A stretch of 64,000 bases of DNA from Cladorhizidae sp. MBARI D1340-BT2. Taxonomy: Eukaryota > Porifera > Demospongiae > Poecilosclerida > Cladorhizidae. The stretch is from assembly GCA_028752905.1 (NCBI GenBank), contig JAQNBH010000005.1, positions 4,942,812 to 5,006,811 of the forward strand, in the 5' to 3' direction. Positions within the stretch are counted from its first letter, which is position 1. Every line of letters starts with the position of its first letter. This document shows positions 57,657 to 64,000 of the stretch, piece after piece. The translations under genes were made by a program, and so were the position numbers. Under the pieces are notes generated by a model. The model was not told the origin of the DNA and made no database searches. It was given only the letters and a program-made list of their open reading frames with translations.

Positions 57657-59116
57657 ATGGTAACATTGAGGAGACTTCACCAACAGATGGAATCTTCGTC
57701 GAGATGTTTCCCTTCATGATCTGTGACATCTGAGAGTGTGAAATGCACATCTACACTAACACTCTTTATGCAAAGAGAAGGATGGTGCACGAGAGATCAT
57801 GTCTAGCGAGGAACAGGAAAAGGAAGGAGAAATTCTGTCTGGTGGCAGTTCTGCGGGTCCTAGTCAGGGTTTCATCCAGGGGGTGGGGTGGGAGGATTGA
57901 AACCCCCCACTCAGGATCTGTGGTGGGGATATCCCCCCCATTAATTTTCACTGATACCAAAAGTTTAAATGCAAGTTGACTGCGTAGAACTTACAGCCAT
58001 GGACATTAACAGTATCAGGTGAGATCTGCTTAACACTATTCCACTAGCTGGGACTAATCAAGGACTAGTAAGTAGTGCTGGGTTATTGTAACTAGTTGCA
58101 TTTATAGAGAAACAAATGTTGTGCACACAGTAAGTTTACACACTAGCAACAGTTATTGTTAACTCTATTTTTCAGTTCACTACATTAGATAGTGAATTAT
58201 TAATTGCAACAAATTACTTCAATAATAAAACCACATGGTCAGACTCTTTCACATCATCCAATCAAGTCACACTGGCATAATCCTCCACCCCCTCCCAATC
58301 ACGTAATGTGGGTGATTGCACAGTAGCACAAACTAATCTATCTGCATACCGTTTCTGCTGAACCCCCCCCCCCCCCCCTAGGCTATTGGACAAGGACATC
58401 CCTGATCTACTAATGCTACAATAATAATAATAGTAGTAGTGATACATTAAGGGGACTACTTCTCCACGTACACCCACTGCGAGATCTATGCCATCATGAT
58501 ATTAGGTAATGGAATGATGTTTTATAGATGCGGGAGGAGCACTTTGAGAAGTCCTCGAGGGGCACGGTTCAGGGCATGCAGAACACACTCTACAACAAGA
58601 TCGATGACGGTGGCATCATCTCCCGGGAATTCAGGTCAGTAGCTCCGACATCATCATTGGAAAGATGATCATCCTCGGAGATGATGATGTGAGTGGTCGC
58701 GAGGATCATGTGAGCATCTAAGCTGTCATCTCTCCCTCCAAAATTCTAGCTGGAAGGAGCTCCATGGAGGTAGACAAAAAGGTATGCTAGTACGTTTCTG
58801 TGCTCTAGCGATGCTTCAGGTCATGCTGTCCACCAGCAGGAGAGCTACAAGTTCTGCAAAATCAAAGTTCAAAGTCAGATCTGTCTGGGTGGTTGGAGAC
58901 CAATTTTCCAGTCATCATGGACCAGAAGGGCACAGCTGTTACTACATACTGGCAGAGGAACTTCTCTGAGCATAGAGATTGCATAAACAAGACTGAAGTG
59001 GGTGTGGTCATGTTTTCAGTGGCAAGTATTTTTACCGAGAGGAGTCATCTTGGTTGAGGTTATAGTTAGTATGGCAACATTAGATTAGACTGGGTTGAGC
59101 CTTCGATGGAGACTGA

Positions 59117-59475
59117 TGCTTGGATCAACACCACCACGTTGCACACACTTGGATCAACACCACTAGGTTGCACACACTTGGATCAACACCACTAGGTTGC
59201 ACACACTTGGATCAACACCACTAGGTTGCACACACTTGGATCAACACCACTAGGTTGCACACACTTGGATCAACACCACTAGGTTGCACACACTTGGATC
59301 AACACCACTAGGTTGCACACACTTGGATCAACACCACTAGGTTGCACACACTTGGATCAACACCACTACGTTGCACACACTTGGATCAACACCACTAGGT
59401 TGCACACACTTGGATCAACACCACTAGGTTGCACACACTTGGATCAACACCACTAGGTTGCACACACTGGATCAA
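59117..59475. repeat. 29-bp minisatellite, ~12 copies
   Basis: CTTGGATCAACACCACTAGG, TTGCACACA, almost identical copies. The unit resembles part of the inverted 58-bp satellite that follows (CACACTGGACCAACATCACACTGGGTTG). Confidence 0.96.
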
Positions 59476-59559
59476 CATCACGCTGGATTGAGGAAATTCG
59501 GAGAAGAAAAACACCATACAGGGGCAGAGACAATGTCATCCATGGCTATTATTAAGCTC

Positions 59560-60012
59560 CTGGTGATTGCCGTAGCCCTATGGGGATACACGCTGGACCA
59601 ACATCACACTGGGTTGAAGTACTGTATATTGACAATAGCTCTATGGGGGCACACACTGGACAACATTACAATGGGTTGAGGCAGGTTGAAGTATATTGAC
59701 AATAGCTCTATGGGGCACACACTGGACCAACATCACACTGGGTTGAAGTATATTGACAATAGCTCTATGGTGGCACACACTGGACCAACATCACACTGGG
59801 TTGAAGTATGTTGACAATAGCTCTATGGGGGCACACACTGGACCAACATCACACTGGGTTGAAGTATATTGACAATAGCTCTATGGGGGCACACACTGGA
59901 CCAACATCACACTGGGTTGAAGTATGTTGACAATAGGCACACACTGGACCAACATCACACTGGGTTGAAGTATATTGACAATAGCTCTATGGGGGCACAC
60001 ACTGGACCAACA
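59560..60012. repeat. 58-bp satellite, ~8 copies, inverted relative to 40281-41578
   Basis: GACAATAGCTCTATGGGGGC, ACACACTGGACCAACATCAC, ACTGGGTTGAAGTATATT. This is the reverse complement of the 40.3-kb satellite without its CCTGCCTCAA block. Confidence 0.95.
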
Positions 60013-61235
60013 CCACAGTAGTGAGCACTAGCTTGATAATGGCCACAATAAACGTGCAACATTTCTTCTATGCAAGGATTGCACCTGTAAATGTTGATGG
60101 TCCGGCCGCCATTGTGGTGATGATTATCTATACACGTATACAGTGTGAAATACCAGTAGAAAATGTTGTGTGGTTGACCCAACCTTTACTAAAAACGTGT
60201 TCTTTACGATCACATTTGCTTACAAAATAATTAGCCGCTTCAGCTGGTCCAGGTAATGCCATGATCATGTCTTGCTTCATGTTGAACAGGTTTATCTGCA
60301 TTCTGTACATCGCTAGTAGCATTGGTTCGCTAGTAGCATTGGTTGCAGACATCACAAGAATCAACATTATTTAATGCTCTGTACTTTGCAGGTTTCAGGT
60401 TTCCAGTAATCTTCCTCTGTATACTCAAGCCACTGGAGTAGAGTTCAGTTTTTTTGGGGGAAGCCAGTCATGACACTTACATTTATATATCTTGAAAAAA
60501 TAATGGGACTGCTTTTACTTTGGAATCATCTTCATTCAGCAGCTTCGGCAGCTGATAAAAATTCCCATCGCTGTGGTCGTTGTGGCCTCCGATTGCACAA
60601 GGAGGTAGCAACAAACTTCAGGCATTAAATGACATTTAAAAGGCAGTGAAGGTTAGTATCCTTTTGCTGTGCCGGAGAACTGCTGAGCATCTCAGCAACA
60701 TTCCGTTGTTGCAGGTCAAGTCAGTAGTACTCCACAGAACTCTTGTGGCACTGGCTATGTTTATGCTGCTTGAAGGCAACTCTGTTGCTTCTCTCCGATT
60801 ACAGAAGCCTTCAAGAATACAAATTCATAAATGACTGTATGCTAGCTTAAAGCTCTAGAATTAGCCAGTTGGTAATTCCATGCTTACAAATGCAGCATCA
60901 GAGGTTCCAGCCTTACACTTTGCTGTCACAGCTTTCGAGCAAAGATGACTGCACTCGACTGCACTGACCGGAACCTAGTCGCCTGGAACGACCTCAATGC
61001 TACTGTCTTTTTTCCATAAGGCCTCTTGGGAAATGAAAATAGGTGGAGCTCGCTATGGAAAGGAGAAGCTCTAGAAACGTGATGAGAAATATTGCCAGGC
61101 AGATTTTAAGTACGAGCGCATTCTCCGCCCGCTGATATATTTTATTGTGCACGTCAAGATTGTGGGTGTGGCCATCTTAAAAAGCGGTGCAGCTTTGCTT
61201 ATACTATGTGTTGTATGGGGATATTCTGATAGTGT

Positions 61236-61269
<34 letters not shown>

Positions 61270-61385
61270 CAGGTAATACGGGTGGAGGTCCATAGGCCTG
61301 GTCCAAGAACTTATGTCCATGACATTACATCATGAATCATGACCACCTAGGAAACACAAACACTCATTACACTGTTATTGGACTA
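60013..61385. other. No confirmed gene; (GTT)n near 61228
   Basis: Short open frames only. At 61228-61272 a (GTT)n tract ends TTTACAG, the same arrangement as the acceptor before the last P450 exon at 7990. The frame after it (VIRVEVHRPGPRTYVHDITS, stop) is too short to identify. Confidence 0.4.
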
Positions 61386-61667
61386 ATTAAAATCACCTCA
61401 ATAATCAACTTCAATTTTTATTCACTGGACGTTTCGACTAGATGCTCTAGTCTTCATCAGCAGGAATAATGACTAGATGCTCTAGCCTTAGCATCTAGTC
61501 ACTATTCCTGATGAAGGCTATAGTCATTATTCCTGATGAAGGTTAGAGCATCTAGTCATTATTCCTGATGAAGGCTAGATCATCTAGTCGAGATGAAGGC
61601 TAGAGCATCTAGTCGAAACGTTGAGTGAATAAAAATTGAAGTTGATTATTGACAAGGTGATTTTAAT
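61386..61667. mobile_element. MITE with ~60-bp terminal inverted repeats
   Basis: Left end ATTAAAATCACCTCAATAAT, CAACTTCAATTTTTATTCAC, TGGACGTTTCGACTAGATGC, TCT; the right end is its reverse complement with small gaps (TGTCAATAATCAAC in place of CAATAATCAAC). The interior holds 3-4 copies of the CATTATTCCTGATGAAGG motif. No coding capacity. No certain target duplication; a TA next to each end is possible. Pieces of the same element occur at 6883, 23995 and 49730-50110. Confidence 0.75.
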
Positions 61668-61889
61668 GTACTGAGAGTTCATTGAGAAAAGTGTTTATAT
61701 TAATACCTCAACGACTTTTACCTCAATAACTATATTACTGCGTATATATACTCAGATAGATAATAAAATGCGGAGTCTCTTGGGGCCATGCATCCCAGTG
61801 CACTAAAGAGTAAATGAGGTAAGATGACTTGTTCTGTAATAAACACTAGGACACACATATCTGATCAACATTAAGTTAATGAGTGCTTG

Positions 61890-63400
61890 GTTATGGGTGG
61901 GGGGAGGCCATAACCTTCCTCCTCTGCCAACATTTCAAAATGCACCCACACACTTGCACCATCACCTGATTACTTGCACCCTCCACCTCCTTCCCAAGCA
62001 ACAATGCCACCTTCCCCTCATTGCCCACCATCTCAAAACTCCTCCAACCATATTCCAGCTCCCTCAATTCCATCAGCTCATTCATTAACATTTTCCGTTC
62101 CCTTCCAAATTCATCAGTCTATTAGAAAGTGCCCCACATCTTCCACTTCCTTCCTGTCAGACAACACACATCTATCATTACTACACAGCCTACATCGCTT
62201 TTTGTCGTGCAATAGACCTGCTGACCCTGTCCTCAACCTAAACATCAACCTCACTCCCTCATATCCCTGTAATGACCTTGTATACCTTTCTGCTCCATCA
62301 CCTTTTGCCAACCTATACCACTTCAGCTCATCGACATCCTCCTCCCAATCACACATATTTCACTTCATCTTCACCTTCCATTGCCTCACTGACCCTAGCT
62401 CAGCATTCAGATCATATTTCCGCTTCACAGTCTTCCCACAATCCTATCCCTCCATCCATTCTTGGCTTCTCTGCCACAATTTTTACCAGTCTACCCTCCT
62501 CCACCTGTGCAAGCCTCCTACCATAGACAATTTTTCCTCTCCTCCTTCCTCTCTGCCAACTTCCTCCATCCCAAGTCCCCCAGCACTGCCACTCCCACCA
62601 CTGTGTTGCTAGCCCCTAATAGGTTTCTTCCTATTCTCAGCTGAACTGACTCTACAAGCAGTCTTCCCTCTTGTCGACCACACTTCAGAAGCATGTTCCA
62701 GGGCCAACAGCTCCCACACCATCCTACCTCTATGTACTTCTGTTTTTCCATTCACTTTACTCATCCACACTCACTGCCTTTCCAATCCATTCCTCTGCTT
62801 TAATCTTCATTTTCTCAAAGTGCACATTCCCTCTCAGTTTCTCATCAAACCACACCCTCAGGTATCTGAACGTTTCCACTACTTTCAGCTCCTCTCCATC
62901 AATATTCCACTTCACACTATTCCTCCCTTTCCCAATGACCATTGCCTTGCTCTTCTTCTCATTAAACTTCAACTTCCATCTTATCGCATAGTTCTGCACC
63001 ATATCCAACATCTCTTGCAACTCCACTCCTGTGCCAGCCAAAAGCACAATATCATCAGCATAGAGCAATGCACCACACCATGTACCATCCACCTTCAATC
63101 CCAGCTCAGCTCCCTCATCATACACCATTCCCGACGCGTTGAATAATGTTGGTGACAAAGGACACCCCTGCCTAAGTCCCTTTCATCTCAAACCACCTCA
63201 AGACTGACCTCCATCCAATACTATCCTAGTTTCCACCCCATTGTAGAGGCCTCCACACATTCTTACAAATTTCTCCTCCACTCCTGCTCGGCTCCTTGTA
63301 TACCACAAACCATCCCTCCACACACTGTCGTAAGCCTTACTGATGTCTAGAAAAGCTAGGGAAGACAATCTCTTCTCCGTTTTCCGAATCTCACATATAG
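61890..63400 (-). mobile_element. LINE copy C (reverse transcriptase to C-terminal finger)
   Basis: Minus strand, right to left: RT motif A (LAFLDISKAYDSVW near 63330), EEKFVRMCGGLYNGVETRIV, then SPTLFN, motif C (YADDIVLLAG near 63060), thumb (LKFNEKKSKAMVIGKGRNSV and ETFRYLRVWFDEKLRGN), VQLRIGRNLLGASNTVVG near 62620, and a C-terminal Cys cluster (KKRCRLCSNDRCV..., then EDVGHFLID) near 62130-62190. Same family as copies A, B and D. Several frameshifts. Its right end stops abruptly near 63400 at a TA, where different sequence begins. Confidence 0.85.
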
Positions 63401-63719
63401 TAACGGGGGGAGTTTTCAGCCAGGGTCGGTTTTCAGCCACCTCGCAACTTTTTTAATTTTATCCTCTGAACTAGAGCGCAGATGTTCTAAATAGACATCC
63501 AGTGAAGTCACATGGTAATATAGAAATAATTTAAGCCATTGTTTAATAGCTGGTAATAGGCTTCGACCGAGCTAGGCGGTGAATAAGCAGTGGCGTTTGC
63601 TTCAGAACTAGTCGCGGTCCACCCTGAAAGTGTGTAGCTAAGGGGGAGGTGTAAACTTTGTAGTATAGTTCTGTCTGTGATTGGAGTTAAGCTGCTGGAG
63701 TTGGTCTGCAGGCTAACAG
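63401..63719. other. 5' flank of psq-type gene
   Basis: Starts with TAACGGGGGGAGTTTTCAGC, then a near-repeat of GTTTTCAGCC. Because it interrupts LINE copy C at a TA, it may be the terminus of a TA-targeting (pogo/Tc1-type) element that includes the following gene. Confidence 0.4.
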
Positions 63720-64000
63720 ATGTCTGATAATAAAGAAAATCTACATCAAAGGGAAACTAACACCAGGGAAAGGTACAGAAAATGGTCAGTACAAATGATG
63801 ACAAAGGCCTTGAAAGATTGCAATGATGGCATGGGGGTGCGGCAATCTGCCAAAAAAAATGATGTTCCTAGAGGTAAGTTTCACTTCTAAGCTTAGTTTT
63901 AGGGTGTTTTTTTCCATAATGGAGTTGAATGAAACTTCCTTTGTCCTTTATAGGTACTCTACAAAGTAAAGTTAAGCACAACATCCCTGCTAATTCTCGA
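63720..64000 (+). CDS. psq helix-turn-helix protein, pogo/Tigger/Jerky-type transposase N terminus (cut by window edge)
   Basis: ATG at 63720. Exon 1 to 63873 reads MSDNKENLHQRETNTRERYR, KWSVQMMTKALKDCNDGMGV, RQSAKKNDVPR and ends in phase 1 at GTAAGT. The 80-bp intron ends TATAG. Exon 2 from 63954 reads GTLQSKVKHNIPANSR up to the window edge. KW...M..AL......G..R.SAKK..VPR.TLQ..VK is the pipsqueak-type HTH that starts pogo, Tigger and Jerky/CENP-B-like transposases, where it binds the transposon end. No lesion so far. Whether it is an active element or a domesticated gene depends on sequence beyond 64000. Confidence 0.75.

Larger units (their letters stand above)
56003..58985 (+). pseudogene. 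RNA polymerase II second subunit (RPB2) pseudogene, middle and C-terminal part
   Basis: Continues the colinear RPB2 relic. 56003-56264: [29 protein letters not shown], then in other frames [12 protein letters not shown] and [18 protein letters not shown]. 56956-57074: [34 protein letters not shown], ending at GTAAGT. 57163-57790: FANSCWVDIHKEP, swollen by a 37-bp array, then MVTLRRLHQQM and ..MHIYTNT. 58528-58688: HFEKSSRGTVQGMQNTLYNK, IDDGGII, RVSSSDIIIGK, ending at GTGAGT. 58810-58985: YKFCKIK, then after a frameshift VRSVWVVGDQFSSHHGPEGH. The normally invariant GDKFASRHGQKG loop is altered, including the catalytic-site Lys (GDK to GDQ). The protein then degenerates near 58985; the C-terminal ~180 residues were not found. 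Confidence 0.88.

Noticed and set aside
57068..57719. Coding repeat protein with Cys-Trp-Val-Asp-Ile units
   Set aside because: The 37-bp unit changes frame each copy and lies within a dead RPB2 exon; a translated repeat protein is not supported.
60536..60625. Zinc-ribbon-like CGRCGL motif as the RPB2 C terminus
   Set aside because: Only one Cys pair and no surrounding RPB2 similarity.
61974..62612. 212-codon plus-strand open frame
   Set aside because: Antisense of LINE copy C.

Overview
This is animal (metazoan) nuclear DNA, AT-rich and dominated by repeats. The gene content points to an invertebrate: a CYP26-like cytochrome P450, a mitoferrin (SLC25A28/37-type) carrier with GT-AG introns, a decayed copy of the second-largest RNA polymerase II subunit (RPB2), and hAT, piggyBac, Ty3/gypsy, LINE and pogo/psq-type transposons. 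The extreme density of minisatellites would fit a demosponge, but that is inference; nothing here fixes the species. No operons, CRISPR arrays, rRNA or tRNA genes were seen.

Layout. 1-8136: a 26-bp satellite (truncated by the window edge) leads into the C-terminal ~300 residues of a plus-strand P450 whose introns carry two more large arrays. 8711-13000: a deleted hAT element, a LINE fragment, a decayed integrase and a dispersed repeat. 12892-17038: a young Ty3/gypsy element (minus strand) with LTRs, primer-binding site, a -1 frameshift site and one nonsense codon in pol. 17.1-22.3 kb: LINE copy A, a 29-bp satellite and a dead hAT transposase. 24805-32878: mitoferrin on the minus strand, four coding exons and a 6.8-kb first intron. 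34.4-36.6 kb: LINE copy B.

36636-58985 is the most unusual part. Fragments of RPB2 lie in correct order on one strand over 22 kb, with frameshifts and stops, interrupted by an internally deleted piggyBac element, a nearly intact 3.4-kb hAT element and about ten tandem arrays. Two of those arrays (46-bp and 37-bp units) are expansions of RPB2 sequence itself: one of an intron/exon border, one of a coding exon. 59.1-64.0 kb: further satellites, a MITE with ~60-bp inverted ends, LINE copy C and, at the right edge, the first exons of a gene or transposon with a psq-type helix-turn-helix.

Only the P450 and mitoferrin look like working host genes; the psq gene and the hAT transposase are the only other near-intact coding regions. 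Several arrays appear to have grown out of pieces of transposons or pseudogenes, so the window reads as a record of satellite birth.
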